Assembly (NCBI GenBank): GCA_902590245.1
Contig: CACIWG010000004.1
Span: 20,655-84,654 of the forward strand
Origin: an uncultured SAR116 cluster alpha proteobacterium
GTDB lineage: Bacteria > Pseudomonadota > Alphaproteobacteria > Puniceispirillales > Marisalimonadaceae
Length of the DNA: 64,000 bases
Reading direction: 5' to 3'
A model generated the notes under the pieces. It ran no database searches. It saw only the letters and a list, made by a program, of their open reading frames with translations, and was not told the origin of the DNA. Positions 9,637-19,358 of the stretch are shown in pieces; position 1 is the stretch's first letter, and every line of letters starts with the position of its first letter. A program made the translations under genes and the position numbers.

Positions 9637-10908
9637 ATGATTATTTTGTTAGTTGGAAGTGGTGGAAGAGAACATGCGATTGCTAGAGCCATAAAAAATT
9701 CACCTCTTACAAGTAAATTATTTATTACTCCTGGAAATCCAGGAATGCAAAAGCTTGGTGAATGCAAAAATATTCCTGTTGACGATATAGAAGGACTTTG
9801 TAATTTAGCAAAATTAATTGAAGCTAATCTAGTTATTATTGGACCAGAAGTGCCACTTGTAAAAGGGCTTAAAAATAAACTTAATAATATTGGCATCAAA
9901 GCATTTGGGCCTACTGCTGAAGCAGCTATGCTTGAGGGTTCTAAAACATTTTCTAGAAATTTTTGCAAAAAATATAATATACCTCAACCAAAATTTAATT
10001 ATTTTACTGATACTGAACTGGCATTAGCTGAAGTAGAAAAACTCAATGGTTATTGCGTAGTAAAAGCAGATGGGTTGGCAGCTGGTAAAGGTGTTGTTGT
10101 TTGTGATAATAAAGAACAAGCACAACTAGCATGCGAAGAAATGTTGAATTATAAAAAATTTGGACAATCTAGTTCGAAAATTCTTATTGAAGAGAGAATA
10201 TCTGGTAGAGAAGCAAGTATTTTTGTTGTATCGGATGGTCATGAATTTAAGCTTTTAGGAACAGCACAGGATCATAAGCGAGCTTTTGATAATGACCGCG
10301 GACCAAATACTGGAGGAATGGGAGCAGTTTCGCCAGCACCAACTCTAAATCAAAAAATACTTCAAAAAATAATTAAAGACATTGTTGAGCCAACAATTAA
10401 AGGCATGCATTTAGAAAACAAGAATTATGAAGGGATTTTATATATTGGAGTAATGATTACTGATGATGGGCCAAAACTTATTGAATATAATTGTCGTTTT
10501 GGAGATCCTGAAGCACAAGTCATTCTTCCATTACTTGATACAGACATATTAGAAATAATGCTGAAATCATTAGATAAAGATTTAAAAAACTGTTTAATTA
10601 GACTTAAAAATAAAAAATCAATAACAGTTGTACTCGCTAATAAAGGATACCCAAATGAATTTGAAAAAAACAAAATCATACCAAATATTGCTTCATTCGA
10701 CAATGATGATGATGATATCATTATTTTTCATGCAGGAACTGGTCTTAATAGTAAAAATGAATTAATCGCTACTGGTGGTAGAGTTTTATGCATAACGTCA
10801 ATTTCAGACACAATTGAAAGTTGTAGAAAAAAAGCCTATACCATTATAGATAAAATAAATTGGTCTGAAGGTTTTTATAGAAAGGATATAGGTAAATTAT
10901 CAATCTAA
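9637..10908 (+). CDS. purD: Phosphoribosylamine-glycine ligase (GARS)
   Basis: 423 aa, usual bacterial PurD length. It joins glycine to 5-phosphoribosylamine with ATP, the second step of purine synthesis. The N-terminus LLVGSGGREHAIA is diagnostic. The ATP-grasp loop VVKADGLAAGKGV lies near residues 141-153, and NCRFGDPEAQ follows further on. A run of acidic residues (DNDDDD) near residue 351 comes from a GAT repeat in the DNA and is probably a surface loop. The last 9 nt overlap the convergent tadA. Confidence 0.96.
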   Translation: MIILLVGSGGREHAIARAIKNSPLTSKLFITPGNPGMQKLGECKNIPVDDIEGLCNLAKLIEANLVIIGPEVPLVKGLKNKLNNIGIKAFGPTAEAAMLEGSKTFSRNFCKKYNIPQPKFNYFTDTELALAEVEKLNGYCVVKADGLAAGKGVVVCDNKEQAQLACEEMLNYKKFGQSSSKILIEERISGREASIFVVSDGHEFKLLGTAQDHKRAFDNDRGPNTGGMGAVSPAPTLNQKILQKIIKDIVEPTIKGMHLENKNYEGILYIGVMITDDGPKLIEYNCRFGDPEAQVILPLLDTDILEIMLKSLDKDLKNCLIRLKNKKSITVVLANKGYPNEFEKNKIIPNIASFDNDDDDIIIFHAGTGLNSKNELIATGGRVLCITSISDTIESCRKKAYTIIDKINWSEGFYRKDIGKLSI

Positions 10909-11337
10909 CCTAATTTTTTTAAAGAAATCTTTTATTAATTTTGAACATTCATCTTCTCGTATCCCAGAATATATCTCACTACATATTCTATTATTAAATT
11001 TATTTTTAATACTACTTTGAGGAATACTTGCTCCATAATACAACCTTTTAATTCTTACTTGTTTTATCATTCCCATACACATTTCGCAGGGCTGTAATGT
11101 TACCCAGATATCACAATTATCTAAGTATCTTTTATTAGTTTTTAAAAGAGCTTTATCAATTGCTATTTTTTCAGCGTGGAGTAATGGATTATTTTTTTCT
11201 TCTACTTTATTATATCCTTTTGAGATAATATTTCTATATTCGTCAACGATAATTGCTCCAACTGGAATTTCATTTTTTCGTGAACATTTTTTTGCTTCAT
11301 TTAAAGCTAGTTTCATAAAATCATCATACTTTAACAT
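10900..11337 (-). CDS. tadA: tRNA-specific adenosine deaminase
   Basis: 145 aa zinc deaminase. The motif HAE (54-56) supplies the proton-shuttling glutamate, and PCEMC (83-87) supplies two cysteine ligands. TadA converts adenosine 34 to inosine in tRNA-Arg(ACG). It could be confused with guanine or cytosine deaminases, but length and the block NPLLHAEKIAI fit TadA. It is convergent with purD (9-nt overlap) and diverges from the pseudouridine synthase gene, which lies beside it in many proteobacteria. Confidence 0.92.
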   Translation of the reverse strand: MLKYDDFMKLALNEAKKCSRKNEIPVGAIIVDEYRNIISKGYNKVEEKNNPLLHAEKIAIDKALLKTNKRYLDNCDIWVTLQPCEMCMGMIKQVRIKRLYYGASIPQSSIKNKFNNRICSEIYSGIREDECSKLIKDFFKKIRLD

Positions 11338-11403
11338 TTATAGCCCCTCTAATTTAAATTAATTAATACTGTAAAAGTGAATAAGTTAATAATAAACTTA
11401 ATA

Positions 11404-12132
11404 ATGGTTGATAATTTAATTAATGAAAGAATAGCAAAAAAAATTGCCAATTCAGGCTTATGCTCTAGAAGAGAAGCTGAGCGTTTAATTTATAATGGAT
11501 GTGTTAAGTTAAATGGTAATGTTATTAAAAATTGTAATATAAATGTTACAAAAAAAGATATTATTGAAGTTAATAACCAAAAATTAAAAGCAAAAGACAA
11601 AATTAAACTTTGGTTATATTATAAAAAAAAAGGCTTTCTAGTAACAACAAAAGATACACAAGGAAGACCAAATATTTTTGATGAAATAAAATTAAAAATT
11701 AATAAAAGACTAATATCTATTGGTAGACTTGATTTCAATTCTGAAGGATTATTGTTATTAACAAATAATGGCGACTTTGCTCGAAAACTTGAATTACCTG
11801 AAAATAAATTTCAAAGAACTTATAAAGTAAGAATTTTTGGAACAATTGATAATAAAATCAAAGATCAACTAAAAAATGGAATTATTGTAAATAGTATCAG
11901 ATACAAACCTATCGAATTAGAATTAGAAAAAGAAAAAGGGAAAAATAGATGGCTTACTATGAGAATATACGAAGGTAAAAATCGAGAAATAAGAAAAATA
12001 ATGGATCATTTTGGTTGTAAAGTAAATAGACTAATAAGAATATCTTACGGTCCATTCAATTTGAAAGACCTTAAACCTGGACAGTTAACTGAACTTAAAT
12101 ATAAAAATTTTAACAAATTATTAAAATCTTAA
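11404..12132 (+). CDS. rluB: RluB/RsuA-family 23S rRNA pseudouridine synthase
   Basis: 242 aa from the ATG at 11404; an in-frame GTG at 11377 would add nine residues that look unrelated. An N-terminal S4 RNA-binding domain (about 4-60, with ANSGLCSRREAERLI) precedes the synthase core. The catalytic aspartate is D110 in GRLDFNSEGLLLLTNNGD. Length and S4 domain fit RluB (23S U2605) or the related RluE/RsuA; RluB is the usual alphaproteobacterial assignment. The C-terminus lacks the long basic extension seen in many alphaproteobacterial homologues. It runs into rsmD with a 7-nt gap. Confidence 0.85.
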   Translation: MVDNLINERIAKKIANSGLCSRREAERLIYNGCVKLNGNVIKNCNINVTKKDIIEVNNQKLKAKDKIKLWLYYKKKGFLVTTKDTQGRPNIFDEIKLKINKRLISIGRLDFNSEGLLLLTNNGDFARKLELPENKFQRTYKVRIFGTIDNKIKDQLKNGIIVNSIRYKPIELELEKEKGKNRWLTMRIYEGKNREIRKIMDHFGCKVNRLIRISYGPFNLKDLKPGQLTELKYKNFNKLLKS

Positions 12133-12139
12133 ATGTTTT

Positions 12140-12718
12140 ATGAGAATTATTTCAGGCAAATTTAAGGGGCACAAGTTAAATATTCCTAAAAACTTTTTAA
12201 TAAGACCTACTACTGATAGGTTTAAAGAGTCTTTATTCTCAATCATTAATTCAGAAAAGTATTCAAGTAATATGGATGGTAAATATTTTCTAGATTTATG
12301 CTCTGGATCAGGTGGAATTGGAATTGAAGCTTTTTCTAGAGGTGCAAAAAAAGTATACATGATTGATAAAAATCAAGATGCAATAAATTTAATAAAAAAA
12401 AATTTATCTAAAATAGAATTAAACATTGAACTTGGTAAAAACTTATTTGTTTTAAAACAAGATATTACAAAGATCAAAGAATTACAATTACCTGAATTTG
12501 ATTTCATTTATTTAGATCCACCATATAGCTCTAATATTTATTCGATTGTTTTAAAAAATATTTTAGATAGTAAAATTTTAAATAATAAAGGGCTAATTTT
12601 AATTGAAACTGACAAATTAATAAATATAGATAAACTTAATTTAGAAGAGATGTTCTCAAAAAAAATTGGTTCATCATACTTACAGTGTTTTAAAAGGTTA
12701 CTAAATCCTCTCAAATAA
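12140..12718 (+). CDS. rsmD: 16S rRNA m2G966 methyltransferase
   Basis: 192 aa, standard for RsmD. The SAM-binding loop DLCSGSGGIG lies at 52-61 and the catalytic DPPY at 126-129. The start MRIISGKFKGHKL is typical. The enzyme methylates G966 in 16S rRNA late in 30S assembly. It directly follows the pseudouridine synthase, a common pairing of RNA modification genes. The last 18 nt overlap the convergent mutL in an opposite frame. Confidence 0.94.
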   Translation: MRIISGKFKGHKLNIPKNFLIRPTTDRFKESLFSIINSEKYSSNMDGKYFLDLCSGSGGIGIEAFSRGAKKVYMIDKNQDAINLIKKNLSKIELNIELGKNLFVLKQDITKIKELQLPEFDFIYLDPPYSSNIYSIVLKNILDSKILNNKGLILIETDKLINIDKLNLEEMFSKKIGSSYLQCFKRLLNPLK

Positions 12719-14455
12719 CTTTTCAATTTGTTTTACAGACAAAGCTATAGAAGTAGGCCTTCCATGGTTACACTGACCTGAGTTTGGAGTAACTTCCATT
12801 TCTCTTAGCAAAGCGTTCATTTCCTCGAGATTTAATATTCTTCCTGACCTTATTGATTTATGACAACATATATTTCCTAAAATTAAATTAATTTTTTCAT
12901 CAAAACTTTTTGGCATTCCTATTTCCATTAAATCATCACATAAATCAACTATAATTTGTTTAATATCATAATTCATTAATAGAGATGGTACTTCTCGAAT
13001 AAGAATGGAATTCTCACCAAATTTTTCAATTTCTAATCCAATTTTTTTTAATAAGCCATTATATTCAAATAATGTTTTAATTTTATTTTGATCTATATTT
13101 ATATTTATAGGAATTAATAAAATTTGTTTAGTTACATTTTGTTTTGAAATATTTTTTTTCATTTTTTCAAATAATATTCTTTCATGTGCAGCATGTTGAT
13201 CAATTAATAAAATATCATCAGAAGTAATAGAAATAATAAAATTATTTTTAAACTGATATAAAGCAGATCCTAATGGGTATTCTGTAGTTTTTTTCAAAAA
13301 TTCATCTTTCTCTTGATCATATAAAGTCTTAATTTTAGGATTTGCATTTAAAGTATCTAGAAAGGTTTGTTCTTCTAATTTACTTCTATGTAATGAAATA
13401 TTGTTACTTATTTCTGAAATGTTAAAAGTCTTACTAATCTTATTATTATTTTTAATTTGTAATGCTTTTGTAATTGAGGTTATTACAAAACTCTTTAAAA
13501 ATTCATAATTTTGAAATTTGACTTCCAATTTTGTAGGATGAACATTTACATCAATTTGATCATTTGAAATGTCTAGCATTAAACAATATAGAGGATGTCT
13601 TCCCCTAGGCAAAGTGTCTCTGTATGATAGTCTAATAACAGCAGATAAGCCTCTATCTTGAACTGGTCTACCATTTACAAATAAAAATTGATAACTTTGA
13701 TTCACTTTATTATAACTTGGAATACTAATAAATCCTCTTAACTTTATATCACCTAAATCGGATTGAATTTTATTTTCAACTAGTAATGAATTTGAAAAAA
13801 AATCATCTTGAAATACTTCTAAAATTCTTTGTTTAAATCCTTCATTATTAAAGTTCTCTTTTTTATAAACATGACTTAAATTTTCTTCAAACTTATATAA
13901 AAACTTTATCTCAGGATGACCTAGGGCTATTTTTTTTATAATTTGTAATGAATTTTTATTTTCTACTTGATTTGATTTTAAAAATTTTAACCTTGCAGGA
14001 ACATTTTCAAATATATTATTTACTGTTATTTTCGTACCAAATTTTATAGAAGATGGGCAGAATTGGATAACTTGATTATTTTTCAATTTAATGCACCAAC
14101 CTTCACTTAGATCTTTTTTAAAACTTTCTATTTTTAATTTGCTTATCGACGCAATTGCAGGTAAGGCTTCACCTCTAAAACCTAGAAATTTGATATCATT
14201 TAAATTATTTTTAGGAAGCTTAGACGTTGCATGTCTTTTTATACAATGCTTCAACTGATCAGGAGTCATACCTATTCCATTATCAGAAACTATTATTTCT
14301 TTTTTTCCACCATCCTTAACAATAATATTTATTTCATTAGCCTTTGCATCAATAGCGTTTTCTATAAGCTCTTTTATTATAAACGCAGGTCTTTCTATTA
14401 CTTCTCCAGCTGCAATTTGGTTGATTAAAAAATCAGGAAGTGTTCTAATCTCCAT
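12701..14455 (-). CDS. mutL: DNA mismatch repair protein MutL (endonuclease type)
   Basis: 584 aa. The GHKL ATPase domain shows ENAIDA near residue 32, DNGIGM (58-63) and GFRGEA (92-97). The C-terminal dimerisation domain contains DQHAAHERILFE (419-430), an exact match to the DQHA-X2-E-X4-E endonuclease motif, plus CCHKSIRSG and CNHGRP near the end. This is a nicking MutL, as expected in bacteria without MutH; E. coli MutL lacks the motif. It is the last gene of the leftward ribF-ileS-lspA-bamF-mutL run, 6 nt after bamF, and overlaps rsmD by 18 nt. Confidence 0.96.
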   Translation of the reverse strand: MEIRTLPDFLINQIAAGEVIERPAFIIKELIENAIDAKANEINIIVKDGGKKEIIVSDNGIGMTPDQLKHCIKRHATSKLPKNNLNDIKFLGFRGEALPAIASISKLKIESFKKDLSEGWCIKLKNNQVIQFCPSSIKFGTKITVNNIFENVPARLKFLKSNQVENKNSLQIIKKIALGHPEIKFLYKFEENLSHVYKKENFNNEGFKQRILEVFQDDFFSNSLLVENKIQSDLGDIKLRGFISIPSYNKVNQSYQFLFVNGRPVQDRGLSAVIRLSYRDTLPRGRHPLYCLMLDISNDQIDVNVHPTKLEVKFQNYEFLKSFVITSITKALQIKNNNKISKTFNISEISNNISLHRSKLEEQTFLDTLNANPKIKTLYDQEKDEFLKKTTEYPLGSALYQFKNNFIISITSDDILLIDQHAAHERILFEKMKKNISKQNVTKQILLIPININIDQNKIKTLFEYNGLLKKIGLEIEKFGENSILIREVPSLLMNYDIKQIIVDLCDDLMEIGMPKSFDEKINLILGNICCHKSIRSGRILNLEEMNALLREMEVTPNSGQCNHGRPTSIALSVKQIEKLFERI

Positions 14456-14461
14456 AGTTTT

Positions 14462-14977
14462 TTATTTTATTAATAGCTTTTTATCATCAGTAGTGTTTAT
14501 AGAAGGTGAAGGATTGGATAAAAGAGATTTTTCTTTATTGTTTTTAATTCTCAAGGTTTCTTTTTCAGAATCTAAATAAATTCCTATTTTTGGATTATTG
14601 CCTAAAAGAATGTCTATACCTCTTTGTTCACTCCTACTAACACCTAAGTTTTCATCATCAACAGTTTTTCTTATATCTTTTGGTACTGACTTAAAATTAA
14701 ATAAATAATCAAATCCTGATTTATTATCTTTATTTTTTAAACTTATTTTAGGTGTATTATTTATAGAACTTCTGTTTTCAATTATATTCTCTGTATTATT
14801 TCCAAATTCAGGTGGCATAATAAGACTAGGTGTACTTAAAAATGAATATTCGTTGGGAATAAATTTTTCTTTTCCTACAGCCTGCCTAAAATCTGAACAT
14901 CCTGTATTAAGAAAACTAAAAAATACTAGCAATGCTAGTACACTAAATTTTCTTAAATTCAAAATAAAATCAAACAT
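14462..14977 (-). CDS. bamF: DUF3035 lipoprotein, BamF-like
   Basis: 171 aa. A hydrophobic N-terminus with a lipobox-like LNTGC places the lipidated cysteine at residue 27. The following stretch, with FIPNEYSFLSTPSL and MPPEF, is the core of DUF3035, known in alphaproteobacteria as subunit BamF of the outer-membrane beta-barrel assembly machine. The C-terminal half is low complexity and Asn/Lys-rich. It overlaps lspA by 8 nt, which fits, since LspA processes lipoproteins. Placement in the Bam complex rests on the family name, not on anything visible here. Confidence 0.82.
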   Translation of the reverse strand: MFDFILNLRKFSVLALLVFFSFLNTGCSDFRQAVGKEKFIPNEYSFLSTPSLIMPPEFGNNTENIIENRSSINNTPKISLKNKDNKSGFDYLFNFKSVPKDIRKTVDDENLGVSRSEQRGIDILLGNNPKIGIYLDSEKETLRIKNNKEKSLLSNPSPSINTTDDKKLLIK

Positions 14978-15455
14978 TTTTTTTACCCCTTATAACTATT
15001 AATTCGTTATATAAAAATAATAACACACCTATAAAAATAAAACTATCTGCCATATTAAATGTTGGCCAATGATATGTTTTATAATGAACATCAATAAAAT
15101 CTATGACTTTACCATGAATGACTCTATCTAAAACATTTCCAATAGCTCCACCTGCAATCATATTATAACCAACAAAACCAATAGAATTCAGCTTTTTAGA
15201 ATATATTATAATCCACAAGCTTATAATTAAGGCAATTATAATAAATATAACTCTTCCCAATTCACCATATCCCTGTAACATACCAAAAGAAATACCATCA
15301 TTCCAAACTGGTCTGAAATTTAAATAATGATTTATAATTAAAACTTGTTGGTCTTTAAATAAAACAATTAAAGCAATATATTTTGTTAGTTGATCTATAA
15401 ATATAGTTAAGGATAAAATTATTATTACACTTATGATAAATTTTTTAATACTCAT
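14970..15455 (-). CDS. lspA: Lipoprotein signal peptidase (signal peptidase II)
   Basis: 161 aa with four hydrophobic segments. LspA cleaves signal peptides before the lipidated cysteine in the inner membrane. The aspartyl protease signature is complete: NDGISFG (52-58), GNVLDRVIHG with D119 in VIDFIDVH, and D137 in FNMADS. It starts one base after the ileS stop and overlaps bamF by 8 nt. The order ribF-ileS-lspA is widely conserved in proteobacteria. Confidence 0.95.
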   Translation of the reverse strand: MSIKKFIISVIIILSLTIFIDQLTKYIALIVLFKDQQVLIINHYLNFRPVWNDGISFGMLQGYGELGRVIFIIIALIISLWIIIYSKKLNSIGFVGYNMIAGGAIGNVLDRVIHGKVIDFIDVHYKTYHWPTFNMADSFIFIGVLLFLYNELIVIRGKKNV

Positions 15456-15456
15456 T

Positions 15457-18231
15457 TTATCTTAAAGTATTGATTACATTTGTACATCTTGGACATAATG
15501 AAGAGTCAATTTTTACATCATCTGAAATTTTCCAACATCTATCGCATTTTAAACCAGAAACTTTTTTACAATTAACTCTAATTTCATCATTTTCAAGATT
15601 GTCAGAGACCTTAAACTCTACTTTAGAACATATAAATATTTCTGATAAATTTAAATTACTTAGTATTTTAGAATAATTAGTTGGAACCTCCAAATCAATT
15701 AATGCTTCTAAACTTGAACCTATTAAACCTTCTCTTCTTTTCTCTTCAATTTTATTTGTTACTTTTAATCTTAAATTTCTAATTATTTCCCATTTTTTTG
15801 ACAAAGTATCATCATCCCAGAGATCTTGAGATTTAAAGTATTCTTTTAAATGAACAGATTCATTTTCATCAGCATTTCGAGTTTTCCACGCTTCTTCTGA
15901 TGTAAAACAAAGAATTGGCGCTATCCAGGTGCAAATGCAATTAAATAAAATATCCATAACAGTTCTGCACGATCTTCTTTCAACACTATCATAGCTAGAA
16001 CAGTATAAAGTGTCTTTTCTTATGTCAAAGTAAAATGAAGATAAGTCATCATTACAAAAATCGTAAACTTCTCTATAAATATCACCAAGTTGAAATTTTT
16101 GAGAAAATTGAATAATTTTTTTTGATAATTTATAAACTTTACTTAAAATCCATCTTTCAATCTCAGGCATATCCGAATAATCTATAATTTCTTTTTTATC
16201 AAAATCACTTAAAGCCCCTAATAAATATCTAAGAGTATTTCTAAGTCTTCTATAGTGATCAGCATGTCTAACTAAGATTTCTTTTCCAATCCTTAAATCG
16301 TCATAGTAATCTGAACCTATTACCCATAGCCTTAATATATCAGCACCATACTCCTTCAATACATCTTGCGGGGAAGTAACGTTTCCTAATGACTTAGACA
16401 TTTTTCGACCATTTTCATCTAACACAAATCCATGTGTTAAAACTGTCTCAAAAGGAGCAACACCTCGAGTGCCACAAGATTCTAATAATGAAGAGTGAAA
16501 CCAACCTCTATGTTGATCTGTGCCTTCTAAGTATAGAGAAGCAGGCCATTTAAGATCATTTCTATCTTCTAAAACATATGTATGTGTAGAACCAGAATCA
16601 AACCAAACATCAGCAATATCTGTAACTTTAATATAATCTTCTGCATTGTATTTTTCACTAAGAAAAAAAGAAGCATCAAATTTATACCATGCATCCGCTC
16701 CATGTTCTTTAAAGGATTCTATAACTCTATCTAAAACTTCTTGATCCCGTAAAGGCTCAAGCGTTGCTTTGTTATAAAAGATTCCAATTGGAACGCCCCA
16801 AGCTCTTTGCCTAGATATGCACCAATCAGGTCTATTCTTGATCATACTCGATAAACGGTTTGCTCCTTGTGGTGGGTAAAAATTTGTTTCTGAAATACTT
16901 TTTAATGATTTTTTTCTTAAATCATTTTCATCCATTGATATAAACCACTGAGGTGTAGTTCTAAAAATCAAAGGTGCTTTTGACCGCCAGCTATGTGGAT
17001 AAGAGTGGTTAATATTTCCTCTTCCGATAAGACATTCATTTTCACTTAAAATATCAGCGATTTTTTCGTTATCACGAAGAACATGCAATCCACCAAACAA
17101 AGGTAGGGTTTCTTTTAAAAAACCATCATCTTCTACAGTCTCTAATGTTTGTAGAGAATGCTTTCTTCCTAACTCAAAATCATCTGCACCATGACCAGGT
17201 GCGATATGGACAAAACCTGTACCTTGTTCAGTAGTAACAAAGTCAGCTTCTAATAGAGGTACTTCAAAATCATAACCTTTATTAAATAAAGGATGTTTTA
17301 AAATTGTTCCTTCAAAGTCTTTGCCTTTAAATTTTAATTTTACATCAAATTTTTCTATAAAAGTTTCTTCAATAAAACTATCAAGTAATTCTTCTGCAAC
17401 AATTATCTTATCAGATATTTTAGCAATAGAATTTTCTTTAATCGATAGAACTTCGATAAGTAAATATTTGAGATTACCTTTATAGGCAACAGCTCTATTG
17501 CCAGGAATGGTCCAAGGTGTAGTTGTCCAAATAATTATATTTGAATTTTTCAATTCATCAATTTCAGTATTACTTATGGGGAACCTTACATGGATTGTAG
17601 TACTTCTATGTTCATGATACTCAATTTCAGCTTCAGCTAATGCAGTTTTCTCTACGGTAGACCACATAACCGGTTTAACACCTCTGTATAGTCCGCCATT
17701 CATCAAAAATTTACCAATTTCTGACATTATTTTCGCCTCAGATTCAAATTTCATTGTTGAATAGGGGTCCTTCCAATCGCCACAAACACCTAATCGTTCA
17801 AATTCTTCACTTTGAATATTCATCCATTTATCAGCAAATTCTCTACACTCTTTTCTAAAATCTATAATAGGAATTTCATCTTTATTCTTTTTTTTCTTTC
17901 TATAATTTTCTTCGATTTTCCACTCAATAGGTAGACCATGACAATCCCATCCTGGAACATAATTGGCATCTTTACCTAGCATAGATTGTGATCTATTGAT
18001 TATGTCTTTTAATATTTTGTTTAATGCATGACCAATATGAAGATTACCATTTGCATATGGTGGTCCGTCATGCAGAACAAACAATTCTCTGCCTTTTCGT
18101 GCACTTCTTAATTTCGAATAGATATCTATATCTTGCCAAAATTTTAAAATTTCTGGCTCTTTCTTTGGAAGTCCTGCCCTCATAGAAAAAGTTGTTTTAG
18201 GTAAAAATACAGTATCTTTATATTCAGACAT
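15457..18231 (-). CDS. ileS: Isoleucyl-tRNA synthetase
   Basis: 924 aa, standard class Ia IleRS of bacterial type. The HIGH motif is HIGH at 65-68 within PPYANGNLHIGHALNKI, and KMSKS is present as GRKMSKSLGN about two thirds along. The large editing insert contains TTPWTIPGNRA. The C-terminus keeps both zinc cysteine pairs (CDRCWK and CPRC), seen in the zinc-bearing bacterial form. The ATG at 18231 gives the usual MSEYKDTVFLPKT-like opening. It lies 54 nt after ribF. Confidence 0.97.
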   Translation of the reverse strand: MSEYKDTVFLPKTTFSMRAGLPKKEPEILKFWQDIDIYSKLRSARKGRELFVLHDGPPYANGNLHIGHALNKILKDIINRSQSMLGKDANYVPGWDCHGLPIEWKIEENYRKKKKNKDEIPIIDFRKECREFADKWMNIQSEEFERLGVCGDWKDPYSTMKFESEAKIMSEIGKFLMNGGLYRGVKPVMWSTVEKTALAEAEIEYHEHRSTTIHVRFPISNTEIDELKNSNIIIWTTTPWTIPGNRAVAYKGNLKYLLIEVLSIKENSIAKISDKIIVAEELLDSFIEETFIEKFDVKLKFKGKDFEGTILKHPLFNKGYDFEVPLLEADFVTTEQGTGFVHIAPGHGADDFELGRKHSLQTLETVEDDGFLKETLPLFGGLHVLRDNEKIADILSENECLIGRGNINHSYPHSWRSKAPLIFRTTPQWFISMDENDLRKKSLKSISETNFYPPQGANRLSSMIKNRPDWCISRQRAWGVPIGIFYNKATLEPLRDQEVLDRVIESFKEHGADAWYKFDASFFLSEKYNAEDYIKVTDIADVWFDSGSTHTYVLEDRNDLKWPASLYLEGTDQHRGWFHSSLLESCGTRGVAPFETVLTHGFVLDENGRKMSKSLGNVTSPQDVLKEYGADILRLWVIGSDYYDDLRIGKEILVRHADHYRRLRNTLRYLLGALSDFDKKEIIDYSDMPEIERWILSKVYKLSKKIIQFSQKFQLGDIYREVYDFCNDDLSSFYFDIRKDTLYCSSYDSVERRSCRTVMDILFNCICTWIAPILCFTSEEAWKTRNADENESVHLKEYFKSQDLWDDDTLSKKWEIIRNLRLKVTNKIEEKRREGLIGSSLEALIDLEVPTNYSKILSNLNLSEIFICSKVEFKVSDNLENDEIRVNCKKVSGLKCDRCWKISDDVKIDSSLCPRCTNVINTLR

Positions 18232-18285
18232 TTTAATAACCTTTAGTTTTTTATTAACTAAATACCATTTTTGAAATTAATTTCA

Positions 18286-19269
18286 TTATTTATTTTCATG
18301 AAAAAGTTTTGCTTTTTCTACATCCTTTAATATTTGATCTTTTAACTCTTCAAAAGAATTAAATTTTTTTTCATCTCTTAAAAAATCTAATACTTCAACT
18401 TGTATTCTTTGATCATAAATTTCATTATTTTTGAAATACTCTTCGTAATTAAGGATATGTGTTTCGAAAAGTTTTTTTTGTCCATCTAATGTAGGTCTAA
18501 TTCCAAAATTTGTAATTGAAGGCATATGTGTAGAGGTAAAGTCGCTTCCATTTTGATTCATGATACGTGATCTTGTAAAATAAACTCCGAATTTGGGTTC
18601 TAAAGTTTTTAACAATTGTATATTAGCAGTAGCAAATCCAAGCTTTCTTCCATTTTGATCACCCTTTTGAACTATTCCAGTTAAAGCCCAATTTCGGCCT
18701 AAGCAAGATTTTACATATTTAAAATCTAAACTTAAGATTGATTCTCTAATTACTTCTGAGCTAACTATTTTGTCACTTTCATTTCTATGTAATGTACAAG
18801 TTTTAGCCTCAATTTCATATTTTTGAAAAAGTACTTTATTTTCAAATGAACCCTCTCTATTTTTTCCAAATCTAAAATTTTCACCTGCGTAAATAGAGTC
18901 TACGTTGATTGTATTTTTCAAGATTAATTTAATAAAATTTTCTGGACTTAACATTCTCAAATCATCATTAAATTTTATTTTAAAAAAATAATCTATTCCT
19001 AAATCATCAAATAATCTTTTTTTCTCTAAAGAATCCGTTAATAAAAAATTAGATTTTGATTTTAAAAAAAAATCTCTTGGATGAGGATCAAAAGTAATTA
19101 TTCCAAAAGGTAATTTACGACTAACTGCTTCATTTTTTGTAACTTGTAAAAGTTTTTGATGCCCTTTATGTAATCCATCAAAATTACCAATTGCTACTAC
19201 AACTTTAGAATTATTGTCTTTAGTAGAATAAACTTTGTCATTAGAAATATTAATATCTATTAATTTCAT
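18286..19269 (-). CDS. ribF: Bifunctional riboflavin kinase / FMN adenylyltransferase
   Basis: 327 aa. The N-terminal adenylyltransferase domain has GNFDGLHKGH (28-37) and the block TFDPHPRDFF. The C-terminal flavokinase domain starts near residue 195 and carries GRKLGFATAN, where the usual PTAN reads ATAN. The enzyme turns riboflavin into FMN and then FAD. It is the first gene of the ribF-ileS-lspA-bamF-mutL run and diverges from mscS over 89 nt. The flavokinase change is conservative enough that activity is still likely. Confidence 0.94.
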   Translation of the reverse strand: MKLIDINISNDKVYSTKDNNSKVVVAIGNFDGLHKGHQKLLQVTKNEAVSRKLPFGIITFDPHPRDFFLKSKSNFLLTDSLEKKRLFDDLGIDYFFKIKFNDDLRMLSPENFIKLILKNTINVDSIYAGENFRFGKNREGSFENKVLFQKYEIEAKTCTLHRNESDKIVSSEVIRESILSLDFKYVKSCLGRNWALTGIVQKGDQNGRKLGFATANIQLLKTLEPKFGVYFTRSRIMNQNGSDFTSTHMPSITNFGIRPTLDGQKKLFETHILNYEEYFKNNEIYDQRIQVEVLDFLRDEKKFNSFEELKDQILKDVEKAKLFHENK

Positions 19270-19358
19270 TATAAATTACTTGCAAAATTTTTAGTTATTT
19301 AAAATATCTTATTATGTATAGTATATAATTATTTGTATTAACTCTTTTAGGGGAAAAA

